Shown here one piece after another: positions 1 to 9,107 of a stretch of 64,000 nucleotides of DNA. The translations under genes and the position numbers were made by a program. Every line of letters begins with the position of its first letter. Within the stretch, counting starts at the first letter, position 1. The notes below the pieces were generated by a model. That model made no database searches, had not been told where the DNA came from, and saw only the letters and a program-made list of their open reading frames with translations. Source of the DNA: VRUE01 sp963824215 (lineage in GTDB: Bacteria > Actinomycetota > Thermoleophilia > Solirubrobacterales > 70-9); assembly GCA_963824215.1 (NCBI GenBank), contig CAWGOE010000001.1:868001-932000 (forward strand), in the 5' to 3' direction.

Positions 1-1797
1 GCCGAGGTGGGTGCGGTCGAACCCGATTACGAGGTCGTCGGCCGTCCGGCGGTCTCGCTCGAGGACATTGAGAGCTTCCGCCAGCTCGATTCGCGCGCCC
101 CCGGCCACCCGGAGTACCGCTGGACCTCGGGGGTGGAGACGACCACCGGCCCGCTCGGGCAGGGGATTGCGACCTCGGTGGGAATGGCGATCGCCTCCAA
201 GTGGCAGGGCGCCCGCTACGGCGCCGAGCTCTTCGACTTCGACGTCTACGCGATCGCCGGCGACGGCTGCCTGATGGAGGGTGTCTCCAACGAAGCGGCC
301 TCGATCGCCGGCCACCTGAAGCTCGACAACCTCTGCTGGGTCTACGACAACAACCACATCACGATCGATGGCCACACCGAGATCGCCTACGAGGACGATG
401 TCGCCGCCCGCTTCATGGGCTACGGCTGGAACGTGACCCGGGTTGGCGACGCCAACGACCTCGAGCTGCTCACCCGCGCCTTCGAGGAGTTCAAGGGCGA
501 GCAGGGGCGGCCGACGCTGGTCATCGTCGACAGCCACATCGGCTGGGGCTCGCCGCACAAGCAGGACACCCCGGCAGCCCACGGCGAGCCGCTGGGCGCC
601 GACGAGGTACGGGAGACCAAGCGTGCCTACGGCTGGCCCGAGGACGCCCAGTTCCTCGTCCCCGACGGGGTCAAGGAGCACTTTGCCGCCGGTGTCGGCG
701 CCCGTGGCGCCGAGCTGCACGCCGAATGGGAGGGGAGGCTGAGCGAGTACACCGCCAGCAACCCGGCCCTGGCCGCTGAGATCGACGCAACGCAGAGGCG
801 CGCCCTGCCCGAGGGCTGGGACAGCGGCATTCCCAGCTTCGAGCCCGACGAGAAGGGCCTCGCCACCCGCAAGGCCTCGAGCCAGGTCGAGAACGCGATC
901 GCCGAGCGCGTTCCCTGGCTGCTCGCCGGCTCGGCCGACCTGACCGACTCGACCTCGGTCCGCCTCGACGGCGCAGCCGACTTCGAGCCCGGCGCCTACG
1001 ACGGACGCCAATTCCACTACGGCATCCGCGAGCACGAGTCGGCGGCGATCTCCAACGGCCTCTCACTCTCCAAGCTGCGGCCGCTGTGGTCGACCTACCT
1101 CACCTTCTCCGACTACGCCCGCCCGGCGATTCGCCTCTCGGCGCTGATGGAGCTGCCGGTGATTCACGTCTTTACCCATGACTCGATCGGGCTGGGAGAG
1201 GACGGCCCGACCCACCAGCCGGTCGAGCAGCTCGCCTCGCTGCGGGCGATCCCTGGCCTCGACGTGATCCGTCCCGCCGACGCCAATGAGGTCGCCGAGG
1301 CGTGGCGGGTGGCGATGGATCGCACCCACCAACCGGTCGCCCTTGTCCTCACCCGCCAGAACGTCCCGATCTTCGACCGTTCCAAATACGCCCCCGCTGA
1401 GGGTGTGCGGCGCGGCGGCTACGTCCTTGCCGACGCCGAGGGAGGCGACCCAGAGGTCATCTTGATCGCGACCGGCAGTGAGCTGGCGCTGGCGCTTGCC
1501 GCGCACGAGGAGCTGAGCGGCGAGGGGGTCCGCTCGCGCGTCGTCAGCCTGCCCTGCTGGGAGCTGTTCGACCGCCAGGACGACGGGTACCGGGAAGAAG
1601 TACTGCCGCCGGGCGTCAGCGCGCGCGTCTCGATCGAGGAGGCCTCGACCCTCGGCTGGGACCGCTACGTCGGCCCGGGCGGCGTCAAGATAGGGATGCA
1701 CACGTTTGGCACCTCAGCGCCGCTGAAGGACGTTCAAGACAAGTTTGGCTTCACCCCCGACCGGGTGGCCGAAGCCGCAAAGGAGCTGCTCTCATGA
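1..1797 (+). CDS. tkt: Transketolase, 5' end cut by window edge
   Basis: Transfers two-carbon ketol units between sugar phosphates in the non-oxidative pentose phosphate pathway, using thiamine diphosphate. The reading frame is open from base 1, so the N-terminus (substrate-binding His region) lies outside. Visible are the GPLGQG loop near residue 48, the ThDP motif GDGCLMEG about residue 88 followed by YDNNHITIDG, the pyrimidine-domain stretch GIREHE holding the catalytic Glu about residue 345, and GEDGPTHQP about residue 399. About 598 residues are present of a usual 660-700. Its TGA overlaps the ATG of transaldolase (ATGA), so the two should be translated together. No oddities seen. Confidence 0.97.
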   Translation, partial: AEVGAVEPDYEVVGRPAVSLEDIESFRQLDSRAPGHPEYRWTSGVETTTGPLGQGIATSVGMAIASKWQGARYGAELFDFDVYAIAGDGCLMEGVSNEAASIAGHLKLDNLCWVYDNNHITIDGHTEIAYEDDVAARFMGYGWNVTRVGDANDLELLTRAFEEFKGEQGRPTLVIVDSHIGWGSPHKQDTPAAHGEPLGADEVRETKRAYGWPEDAQFLVPDGVKEHFAAGVGARGAELHAEWEGRLSEYTASNPALAAEIDATQRRALPEGWDSGIPSFEPDEKGLATRKASSQVENAIAERVPWLLAGSADLTDSTSVRLDGAADFEPGAYDGRQFHYGIREHESAAISNGLSLSKLRPLWSTYLTFSDYARPAIRLSALMELPVIHVFTHDSIGLGEDGPTHQPVEQLASLRAIPGLDVIRPADANEVAEAWRVAMDRTHQPVALVLTRQNVPIFDRSKYAPAEGVRRGGYVLADAEGGDPEVILIATGSELALALAAHEELSGEGVRSRVVSLPCWELFDRQDDGYREEVLPPGVSARVSIEEASTLGWDRYVGPGGVKIGMHTFGTSAPLKDVQDKFGFTPDRVAEAAKELLS

Positions 1798-2894
1798 AGG
1801 CGACCGCAAAACTGCACGAGCTGGGCCAGAGTCTCTGGCTCGACAACATCACCCGCACGATGCTGGGGGACGGCACGCTCGCCGGCTACATCGAGGAGCT
1901 CTCCGTCACCGGGCTGACCTCCAACCCGACGATCTTCGACAAGGCGATCTCGGGCGGCGACGCCTACGACCAGCAGATCGCCGAGCTCAGCGCCAGCGCG
2001 GTGCCAGAGGAGGGGATAGGGGCCACTCCCACCGAGCGCATCTTCTTCGAGCTGGCGCTCGCCGACCTGCGCGACGCCACCAACCTCTTCGCGGCGGTTC
2101 ACGAGCGCACCGCGGGCGTCGACGGCTTCTGCTCGCTCGAGGTCTCGCCGCTGATCGCCGACGATGCCGAGGCGACGATCGAGGAGGCGGCCGAGCTCCA
2201 CGTCAAAGCCGAGCGCGACAACCTCTTCATCAAGATTCCCGGCACCGAGGCCGGACGCAAGGCGATCGAGGAGTCGATCTACGCCGGCATCCCGATCAAC
2301 GTCACCCTGCTGTTCGACGATAAGCAGTACCTCGCCGCCGCCGACGCCTACATGCGCGGGATCGAACGACGGATCGAAGCCGGGCTCAGCCCCGACGTCG
2401 CCTCGGTCGCCTCGATCTTCATGAGCCGCTGGGACGTCGCTGTCTCCGACGAGGCGCCGGAGGAGCTACGCAATCGGCTCGGGCTGGCGATCGGCTTCCG
2501 CGCCTACCGCGCCTACCGCGAACTGCTCGACTCGCCGCGCATGCAGCGCCTGATGAACGAGGGGGCGCGACCCCAGCGCTTGCTCTGGGCCAGCACCGGC
2601 ACCAAGGACCCCGAAGCCTCCGACGTCCTCTACATAGAGGGCTTCGCCTCGCCACTCACCGTCAACACGATGCCGGAGCCGACGCTGCACGCCTTCGCCG
2701 ACCACGGCGAGGTCGGCGACATCGTGCCGGCCGACGGCGGTGACGCCGAGCAGGTCCTGGCGCAGTTCGAGCGCGCCGGGATCGACATCGACGCGCTCGC
2801 GGAGCGGCTTCAGGAGGAGGGCAAAGAGGCTTTCGCCAAGTCGTGGGACGAGATGCTGAAGACGATCGAGTCGCAGCTCGGGGCTCGGGCGTGA
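1794..2894 (+). CDS. tal: Transaldolase
   Basis: Transfers a dihydroxyacetone unit in the non-oxidative pentose phosphate pathway through a Schiff-base lysine. The motif SNPTIFDK lies near residues 43-50, and the active-site lysine is in FIKIPGT around residue 146, followed by INVTLLF. At 366 residues it fits the longer TalB-like class that actinobacteria place beside transketolase. The start overlaps the tkt stop by 4 bp, and the stop overlaps the GTG start of pgi by 4 bp, so tkt-tal-pgi forms a coupled cassette. Cytosolic; function is secure. Confidence 0.97.
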   Translation: MKATAKLHELGQSLWLDNITRTMLGDGTLAGYIEELSVTGLTSNPTIFDKAISGGDAYDQQIAELSASAVPEEGIGATPTERIFFELALADLRDATNLFAAVHERTAGVDGFCSLEVSPLIADDAEATIEEAAELHVKAERDNLFIKIPGTEAGRKAIEESIYAGIPINVTLLFDDKQYLAAADAYMRGIERRIEAGLSPDVASVASIFMSRWDVAVSDEAPEELRNRLGLAIGFRAYRAYRELLDSPRMQRLMNEGARPQRLLWASTGTKDPEASDVLYIEGFASPLTVNTMPEPTLHAFADHGEVGDIVPADGGDAEQVLAQFERAGIDIDALAERLQEEGKEAFAKSWDEMLKTIESQLGARA

Positions 2895-4553
2895 GCGATG
2901 CCCCGGGTGTGAGCGACGCGACGCCCTCGTTGCGCTCCGGAGAGGCCTGGACGGCGCTCGAACGCCACCACGCCCAGATCGCCGACACCCACCTGCGTGA
3001 GCTCTTCGCCGCCGACCCCGACCGCGGCGAGCGGTTGGTCGCCGACGGCGCCGGTCTCCATCTCGACTTCTCCAAGAATCTCGTAACTGACGAGACGTTG
3101 ATCATGCTCGGCCAGCTGGCCCGCGAGCGCGGCGTCGAGGCGCGCCGCGAAGCGATGTTTGCCGGCGAGCACATCAACGTCTCCGAGGATCGCGCCGTGC
3201 TCCACGTGGCGCTGCGGATGCCGCGTGAGCGTTCGCTGATCGTCGATGGCGTCGACGCTGTGCGTGAGGTGCACAAGACGCTCGACCGCATGGGCGGGTT
3301 CTCCGACCGGGTTCGCTCGGGTGCCTGGACCGGCCATACCGGCAAGCTGATCCGCAACGTCGTCAACATCGGCATCGGCGGCTCCGACCTCGGTCCGGTG
3401 ATGGCTTACGAGGCGCTGCGCCGCTTCAGCCAGCGCGACATGACCTTCCGCTTCGTCTCCAACGTCGACGGCACCGATTTCGTCGAGTCGGTCCGCGACC
3501 TCGATCCGGCCGAGACGCTCTTCGTGATCTCCTCGAAGACCTTCACCACGCTGGAGACGATGACCAACGCCCGCACCGCGCGCGAGTGGCTGCTGGCCGG
3601 TCTGCGCGGCGAGGAGGAGGCGATCGCCAAGCACTTCGTCGCCGTCTCTACCAACGCCGAGGAGGTCGCCAAGTTCGGCATCGACACCGAGAACATGTTC
3701 GGCTTCTGGGACTGGGTCGGCGGCCGCTACTCGATGGACTCGGCGATCGGCCTCTCGACCATGCTGGCGATCGGGCCCGCACAGTTCGCCGAGATGCTGG
3801 CCGGCTTCCACGCGATGGACGAGCACTTTCGCGAGACGCCGCAGGCCGGCAACCTGCCGATGTTGATGGGCCTGCTCTCGGTCTGGTACGGCAACTTCTT
3901 CGGCGCTCAGACCTGCGCCGTGCTGCCCTACGACCAGTACCTGCACCGCTTCCCCGCCTACCTGCAGCAGCTGACGATGGAGTCCAACGGCAAGCACGTC
4001 ACGCTCGAGGGCGCGCACGTCGACTACGAGACCGGCGCGATCTTCTGGGGCGAGCCGGGCACCAACGGACAGCACTCCTTCTACCAGCTGATCCACCAGG
4101 GCACGCGGCTCGTCCCCTGCGACTTCATCGGCTTCATGCAGAGCAACAACCCGCTCGGGGACCACCACGACATCCTGATGTCGAACGTGTTCGCCCAGAC
4201 CCAGGCGCTCGCCTTTGGCAAAACGGAGGAGCAGGTGCGGGCTGAGGGAACGCCGGAGGCGGTCGTCCCGCATCGTGTAATGGAGGGCAACCGGCCGACC
4301 AACACGATCCTCGCTGAGCGGCTCGACCCACGCACGCTGGGCACGCTTGTCGCCCTCTACGAGCACAGCGTTTTCACCCAGGGGGCGATCTGGGGGATCG
4401 ACTCCTTCGACCAGTGGGGGGTCGAGCTGGGCAAGGTGATGGCGAAGCAGATCATTCCCGAGCTGCAGGCAGCCGAGGAGCCCGAGCTTCTCCCACGACA
4501 GCTCGACCAACGCGCTGATCCGCCGCTACCGCCAGGCGAGGGCGCAGGCCTAA
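2891..4553 (+). CDS. pgi: Glucose-6-phosphate isomerase, frameshift near C-terminus
   Basis: Interconverts glucose-6-phosphate and fructose-6-phosphate. The GTG start at 2891 overlaps the tal stop. Family hallmarks include GIGGSDLGP near residue 161, SSKTFTT, and the signature SFDQWGVELGK near residues 504-514 with the catalytic Lys. After codon 4481-4483 (CCC) the frame no longer encodes the family's end; one base later, the +1 frame reads the canonical SFSHDSSTNALIRRYR tail and stops at TAA 4551-4553, 4 bp before cydA. Staying in the first frame gives an unrelated arginine-rich tail running to 4624, inside cydA. The most likely cause is one extra C in the sequence; a real mutation or +1 slippage at CCC is possible. 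Confidence 0.93.
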
Positions 4554-4557
4554 AGTC

Positions 4558-5994
4558 GTGCTCGGCCTCGACGCCCTCCCGCTCGCGGCGTCGGAGTCGA
4601 ACCTGCTCGCCGCGCGCGAGCTGATGGCCTTCACGCTGGCCTTCCACATCGTCCTCGCCTGCCTCGGCGTCGCCCTGCCGGCGATCATCCTCACCGCCAA
4701 CTGGCTGGGGCTGAAACGCGGTGACGAGGACGCGATGCGGCTGGCCCGGCGCTGGTCGAAAGCGATGGCTGTCACCTTCGCCGTCGGCGCGGTCACCGGC
4801 ACCGTGCTCAGCTTCGAGTTCGGTCTGCTCTGGCCGGAGTTCATGGCGCGCTTCGGCGACGCCTTCGGGATCGCCTTCGCGATCGAGGGGATCTTCTTCT
4901 TCACCGAGGCGATCTTCCTCGCGATCTACATCTATGGCTGGAAGCGGCTGGGTGGTTGGGCCCACTGGTGGTCTGGAGTGCCGATGGTGATCACCGGGAT
5001 CGGCGGCGCCTTCTCGGTGGTGGCCGCCAACGCCTGGATGAACCAGCCGCAGGGCTTCACCCTCGACGCTGCCGGCAAGGTGGTCGACACCGAACCGCTG
5101 CAGGTGCTCTTCAACCCCGCCTGGCACTACGAGGTCCCGCACATGCTCCTCGCCGCCTACATGGTCGCCGGCTTCCTCGTCGCCTCGATCTACGCGGTCG
5201 GGATGCTGCGCGGCCGCCGTGACCGCATGCACCGGCTCGGGCTCCTGATCCCGCTGACGATCGCCTGCATCGTCACCCCGATCCAGATCTTCGTCGGCGA
5301 CACCGCGGCGCGCGAAGTCGCCGACCACCAACCGGCCAAGTTCGCTGGCTTCGAGTGCATCCAGGAGACCGGCCCCGACCAGACCGAGTACATCGGTGGC
5401 ATCTGCACCGACGACGGCGTCGAGGGGGCGATCGGGATCCCGGGCCTCGACTCCTTCCTGGTCGGTTTCGACACCGACACCGTGGTGACCGGACTGGAGG
5501 ACATCCCGCCTGACGAGCGCCCGCCCGCCAACACGTTGCTCCACCTCTCCTTCGACGCGATGGTCGGGATCGGCAGCGCGCTGCTGGCGCTTGCCGGATG
5601 GCTGGCCTTCGTCTGGTGGCGGCGGCGCGACATCCCCCAGACGCGCTGGTTTCTGCGCGCCGTCGCCGTCTCCGGTGTGGCCGCAATCGTCGCGATGTGG
5701 TGCGGCTGGATCGTCACCGAGGTCGGCCGCCAGCCGTGGATCGTGCAGGGCTACATGCGCACTTCCGAAGCGGTGACCGAGGCAGAGGGGATCTGGTTCG
5801 CCTTCGCCGGCGTGCTCATCCTCTACGCAGGCATAGGCACGGGCGCGGTGCTGGTGCTGCGGGCGATGTCGCGGCGCTGGCGCGAAGAGGGGGAGGGCGA
5901 CGAGTCCGAAGCCCCGTATGGCCCACAGGAGGCGCCTTGGCGACTTAGCCCCCGAGAAAAGGGGGGTAAGTCGCCAAGGGAGGGAGCGTCGTGA
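4558..5994 (+). CDS. cydA: Cytochrome bd quinol oxidase subunit I
   Basis: Haem-bearing subunit of the high-affinity terminal oxidase in the cytoplasmic membrane; oxidises quinol and reduces oxygen. The 478-residue product has about nine membrane helices. Conserved features include the FHIVLACLG helix near residue 29 with the haem-ligand-type His, VTGTVLSFEFGLLWP near residue 80, and the periplasmic loop between residues 255 and 320. The GTG start lies 4 bp after the expected pgi stop. The last ~20 codons fall in a palindrome (5935-5979) and are not family-conserved. GTGA overlap with cydB. No cydDC genes are visible nearby. Confidence 0.95.
   Translation: MLGLDALPLAASESNLLAARELMAFTLAFHIVLACLGVALPAIILTANWLGLKRGDEDAMRLARRWSKAMAVTFAVGAVTGTVLSFEFGLLWPEFMARFGDAFGIAFAIEGIFFFTEAIFLAIYIYGWKRLGGWAHWWSGVPMVITGIGGAFSVVAANAWMNQPQGFTLDAAGKVVDTEPLQVLFNPAWHYEVPHMLLAAYMVAGFLVASIYAVGMLRGRRDRMHRLGLLIPLTIACIVTPIQIFVGDTAAREVADHQPAKFAGFECIQETGPDQTEYIGGICTDDGVEGAIGIPGLDSFLVGFDTDTVVTGLEDIPPDERPPANTLLHLSFDAMVGIGSALLALAGWLAFVWWRRRDIPQTRWFLRAVAVSGVAAIVAMWCGWIVTEVGRQPWIVQGYMRTSEAVTEAEGIWFAFAGVLILYAGIGTGAVLVLRAMSRRWREEGEGDESEAPYGPQEAPWRLSPREKGGKSPREGAS
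5935..5979. repeat. Palindrome inside 3' end of cydA
   Basis: Arms CCTTGGCGACTTA (5935-5947) and TAAGTCGCCAAGG (5967-5979) are exact inverted repeats. Inner runs of five C and five or six G extend the stem with one mismatch and leave a 7-nt loop. The stem is translated, contributing WRLSPREKGGKSPRE to CydA just before its stop. It may act as an intra-operon mRNA stabiliser or be an inserted repeat; a related ACTTA/TAAGT inner arm occurs at 11676-11725. Confidence 0.85.
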
Positions 5995-6989
5995 GCAAGG
6001 CCGACGCCGCCGCGGCGATCCTCTGGATCGGCGCGACGCTCTATGCGGTCTTCGGCGGCGCCGATTTCGGCGGTGGCTTCTGGGACCTGATCGCTGGCGA
6101 CGCCGAGCGCGGCGAGCGGCCACGGGGGCGCATCCAGCGCTCGCTGACCCCAGTCTGGGAGGCCAATCACGTCTGGCTGATCTTCATCCTCGTCGTCCTC
6201 TGGACCGCCTTCCCGGAGGCGTTCGCGGCGATCATGTCGACCCTGTATGTGCCGATTGCCCTGGCGGCCGTAGGGATCGTCCTGCGCGGCGCCGGCTTCG
6301 CCTTCCGCAAGTCGGTTCACCGACTCGAGTACCGCCGCGCAATGGGCGCTGCCTTCGCCCTCTCATCGGTGCTTACGCCGTTCTTCATGGGCGCCGTGGT
6401 CGGCGCGATCGCTGCCGGCAACGTGCCGCCGGAGGGTAACGGCGACGCCTTCTCGAGCTGGCTGGCGCCGTTGCCGTTGCTGACCGGGGCGCTCTTCGTC
6501 GCTACTGGGGCGTACCTCGCGGCGGTCTTCCTCGTCGTCGATTCCAGCCGTGCCGGCGACAAAGAGATGGAGGGCTACTTCGCCAGCCGCGCCATGGGCG
6601 CCGGGCTCGTCGCCGGGGTCTTCGCCATCGCTGGCCTGGTCGCCCTGCACGGCGAAGCCCGGTACGCGTATGAGCGGCTGGTCGTCGAGGGGTTGCCACT
6701 CATCATCGTCTCGGCGCTCTGTGGCTTCGGTGTCCTCGGGCTCCTGCTCAGCCGCGGGCGTCGCGGTTTGCGCCCGCTCGCCGTCGGCGCCGTCGTCGCG
6801 GTGATCTGGGGCTGGGCCGTCGCCCAGTTCCCCTACTTGCTGCCGACCTCGCTGAAGATCAGTCAGGCCGCGGCGCCCGGGCCGACCCTCGACGCGGTGC
6901 TGATCGTCTTCGGCTTCGCGATGCTCCTCGTCCTGCCGGCGCTCGGTCTCCTCTACTGGCTCAGTCAGAAGGAAATGCTCGAGGAGTGA
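5991..6989 (+). CDS. cydB: Cytochrome bd quinol oxidase subunit II
   Basis: Structural partner of CydA in the bd oxidase. The N-terminus carries the family pattern ADFGGGFWDL near residues 26-35 and VWEANHVWLIF near residues 59-69. The 332-residue length and the run of hydrophobic helices fit CydB. The GTG start overlaps the cydA stop (GTGA), and its own TGA overlaps the GTG of the downstream HAD gene, so oxidase and phosphatase are in one operon behind the pentose phosphate genes. Function is secure. Confidence 0.95.
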   Translation: MSKADAAAAILWIGATLYAVFGGADFGGGFWDLIAGDAERGERPRGRIQRSLTPVWEANHVWLIFILVVLWTAFPEAFAAIMSTLYVPIALAAVGIVLRGAGFAFRKSVHRLEYRRAMGAAFALSSVLTPFFMGAVVGAIAAGNVPPEGNGDAFSSWLAPLPLLTGALFVATGAYLAAVFLVVDSSRAGDKEMEGYFASRAMGAGLVAGVFAIAGLVALHGEARYAYERLVVEGLPLIIVSALCGFGVLGLLLSRGRRGLRPLAVGAVVAVIWGWAVAQFPYLLPTSLKISQAAAPGPTLDAVLIVFGFAMLLVLPALGLLYWLSQKEMLEE

Positions 6990-7690
6990 TCGCCGAGAGC
7001 CCACACGCGGTCCTCTTCGATATCGACGGGACGATCCTGGTCACGGGTGGGGCCGGCGGCGTCGCTTGGCAGCGTGGCTTCGATGAGCTCTACGGGGTTG
7101 ATGCCAACGTCGCCGAGCACACCGACGCCGGCATGACCGATCCCGAGATCGCGGCGATCATCTTCCGCGAGGTGATCGGCCGCGAGGGCAACGCCGAAGA
7201 GCGCGCCAAGGCGATCGGTGCCTATCTCAAGCACCTCCCGGAGACTGTGGCCGAGTCGGAGGGCTACCGGGTGATGCCAGGGATCGAGGACCTGCTCGAC
7301 CGGCTTATCGACGCCGGCGTCCTGCTCGGCCTGGTCACCGGCAACATCGAGGCCGCCGCCCACATCAAGCTTTCCCGCGCCGGCCTCAACCGCTTCTTCA
7401 GCTTCGGCGGCTACGGCTCCGACTCAGCCGACCGCACTGAAGTCACTAAAGCTGCCCTTTCGCGCGGTGCGCTTGTCTCCGGCGGCACTCTGGGGGACGG
7501 AAGCTGTATCGCCGTCGGCGACACCCCCCGCGACATCAAAGCCGGCCACGGCGCCGGCATCAAAGTAGTTGGTGTTGCCACCGGCAGTTACAGCGTGGAC
7601 CAACTCAAAGAAGCTGATGCCGACTGGGCGATCTCCCAGGTCACGGACGGCTTCCCGGTTGAGGACCCATCCGGCAGGGGTTCCACTTAA
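6986..7690 (+). CDS. HAD-family phosphatase (phosphoglycolate phosphatase-like)
   Basis: A 234-residue haloacid dehalogenase-superfamily hydrolase. Motif I is LFDIDGTIL near residue 10 with both nucleophile Asp residues, motif II is LVTGN near residue 114, and motif IV is VGDTPRD near residue 177. An alpha-helical cap lies between motifs I and II, as in Gph/PGP-type enzymes, so the substrate is probably a small phosphorylated metabolite. GTGA overlap with cydB. The last residues (VEDPSGRGST) are encoded by the left arm of the 113-bp palindrome at 7662-7774, so the native C-terminus may have been altered. Confidence 0.88.
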   Translation: MIAESPHAVLFDIDGTILVTGGAGGVAWQRGFDELYGVDANVAEHTDAGMTDPEIAAIIFREVIGREGNAEERAKAIGAYLKHLPETVAESEGYRVMPGIEDLLDRLIDAGVLLGLVTGNIEAAAHIKLSRAGLNRFFSFGGYGSDSADRTEVTKAALSRGALVSGGTLGDGSCIAVGDTPRDIKAGHGAGIKVVGVATGSYSVDQLKEADADWAISQVTDGFPVEDPSGRGST

Positions 7691-7774
7691 CTTTTCGGTG
7701 ATTTGCGGTTGGGCTGACGCCCATTGCCGTCGCCGAAAAAGTACAAGACGTTTCACCCCTACCGGATGGGTCCT
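7662..7774. repeat. 113-bp nested palindromic element between convergent genes
   Basis: Outer arms at 7662-7681 and 7755-7774 match at 19 of 20 positions as inverted repeats (AGGACCCATCCGG...). A second nested pair is ACTTTTCGG (7690-7698) against CCGAAAAAGT (7733-7742), and the centre holds GGGCTGACGCCC (7711-7722). A third, degenerate half-copy (CCCTGCCGGATGG) follows at about 7783-7795. It covers the end of the HAD gene and nearly all of the gap to the convergent cfa gene. It could be a bidirectional terminator, but it lacks a U-run; the structure looks more like a MITE or REP-type repeat. Confidence 0.8.
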
Positions 7775-7799
7775 GAATCAGGCCCTGCCGGATGGTCTC

Positions 7800-9005
7800 C
7801 TACGCCAGCGAACAACGCGCCTGATAGATCGACAGGAATCCGTTCTCAAACCCATTCCTAGCCGCCCGCAGGTAAAGCCGCCAAACCCGGACGCGTTCCG
7901 GTCCCGCGAGCTTGATCGCTTCATCGAGATTCTCGTCCAAGCGGCGCGCCCAGTGGCGCAGGGTCTCGGCGTAGTCGGCGCCGTGCTCGGAGACGTGGCG
8001 GGTGATGAAGCCGGCTCGTTCCAGCGCCAGCAGGACGCGAGAGAGGTGCAGTGGTTCGCCGTCGGGGAAGACGTAGCGCTCGGAGAAGGCGCCGGCGTCG
8101 GGGTCGGTGTGGCGGAGTCGAGCGATGCCGTGGTTGAGCAGGCGGCCGCCGGGCTCGAGCAGGCCGGCGAGGGTGCGGGCGTAGACGTCGATCTGCTCCT
8201 CGCCGACATGCTCGACCATGCCGATCGAGGCGATCGCGTCGAAGCGCTCGCCGGCCAGGTCGCGGTAGTCCATGACGCGGATCTCGACCCGGTCGGCGAC
8301 GCCGGCCTCCTCAGCCCGCTGACGTGCTCGCTCCGCCTGCGGCGGCGAGAGGGTAATGCCGACGACGCTGGCGCCGTACTCAGTCGCCGCCCGCAGCGGG
8401 AAGGCGCCCCAGCCGCAGCCGACGTCGAGCATCCGGTCGCCCTCCTTCAGTGCCAGCTTGCGGGCGACCGTCTCGAGCTTCTCTTCCTGTGCGGCCTCGA
8501 GCGTCTCGGCCCCCTCGGCGAAGAAAGCGCAGCTGTAGGTCATCGACTCGTCGAGGAAGAGGGCGAAGAAGTCGTTGGAGACGTCGTAGTGATGGCGCAC
8601 GGCCTTGGCGTCGCGCTCCTTGCTGTGGCGGTGACCACTGAGGACCAGCTCGGCATCGGGGCGGCTTGGCGGTCGGGTCAGCCCGGCGGCACGGATCGCG
8701 CCAAGCGCCAGGTGCGCCATGTCGCCGCGCCCCAGTGAGGGCGGCTGCCAGCTGTCGAGCAGCTCGATCACCGCGTCCATGTCGTCGACCTCGATCTCGC
8801 CGCTGACGTAGGCGCGGCCGAGGCCTAGCTGTCCGGGTGCCCGCAGCGCGTGCGCGGCGGCCCGCGGCGAGCGGACGAAGAAGGTCGGCCCGTCGCCGTC
8901 GGTCGAGGGGAGCCGCGTCCCGTCCCAGAACTCGACCGAGAAGGGGCGCTCGGGGATGCGCACCTCGATCTCGCGACGCAGCGGCTCGGTACGGGCGAAG
9001 GGCAT
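7800..9005 (-). CDS. cfa: Cyclopropane-fatty-acyl-phospholipid synthase family methyltransferase
   Basis: Transfers a methyl or methylene group from S-adenosylmethionine to unsaturated acyl chains of membrane phospholipids. The 401-residue protein has HYDVSNDFF near residue 139, the SAM-binding glycine loop LDVGCGWGAF near residue 190, and SIGMVEHVG near residue 258, as in Cfa/CmaA enzymes. It is transcribed divergently from the acyl desaturase that begins about 100 bp away, which would supply its unsaturated substrate. Whether it makes cyclopropane, methyl-branched or tuberculostearic-type acids cannot be read from sequence. Confidence 0.92.
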   Translation of the reverse strand: MPFARTEPLRREIEVRIPERPFSVEFWDGTRLPSTDGDGPTFFVRSPRAAAHALRAPGQLGLGRAYVSGEIEVDDMDAVIELLDSWQPPSLGRGDMAHLALGAIRAAGLTRPPSRPDAELVLSGHRHSKERDAKAVRHHYDVSNDFFALFLDESMTYSCAFFAEGAETLEAAQEEKLETVARKLALKEGDRMLDVGCGWGAFPLRAATEYGASVVGITLSPPQAERARQRAEEAGVADRVEIRVMDYRDLAGERFDAIASIGMVEHVGEEQIDVYARTLAGLLEPGGRLLNHGIARLRHTDPDAGAFSERYVFPDGEPLHLSRVLLALERAGFITRHVSEHGADYAETLRHWARRLDENLDEAIKLAGPERVRVWRLYLRAARNGFENGFLSIYQARCSLA

Positions 9006-9107
9006 CGTAGAAACCCTAGTAGCCGTGTCACGTGGGCGCGAGCTTTCCGCCTCGAGTTAGGTATCCCGAAGGCGGGGGCCGTGGCGAGCCCTATGATTGT
9101 TGCTTCG

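Noticed and set aside
2810..4510. Long minus-strand frame opposite pgi (566 codons)
   Set aside because: High-GC antisense shadow of a conserved gene; same effect seen opposite many genes, including the long frame through 28339-30567 beyond 29451 and that opposite 55110-56279.
4558..6989. cydAB as a horizontally acquired insertion in the pentose phosphate operon
   Set aside because: Base composition and overlap pattern equal the neighbours; nothing marks a boundary.
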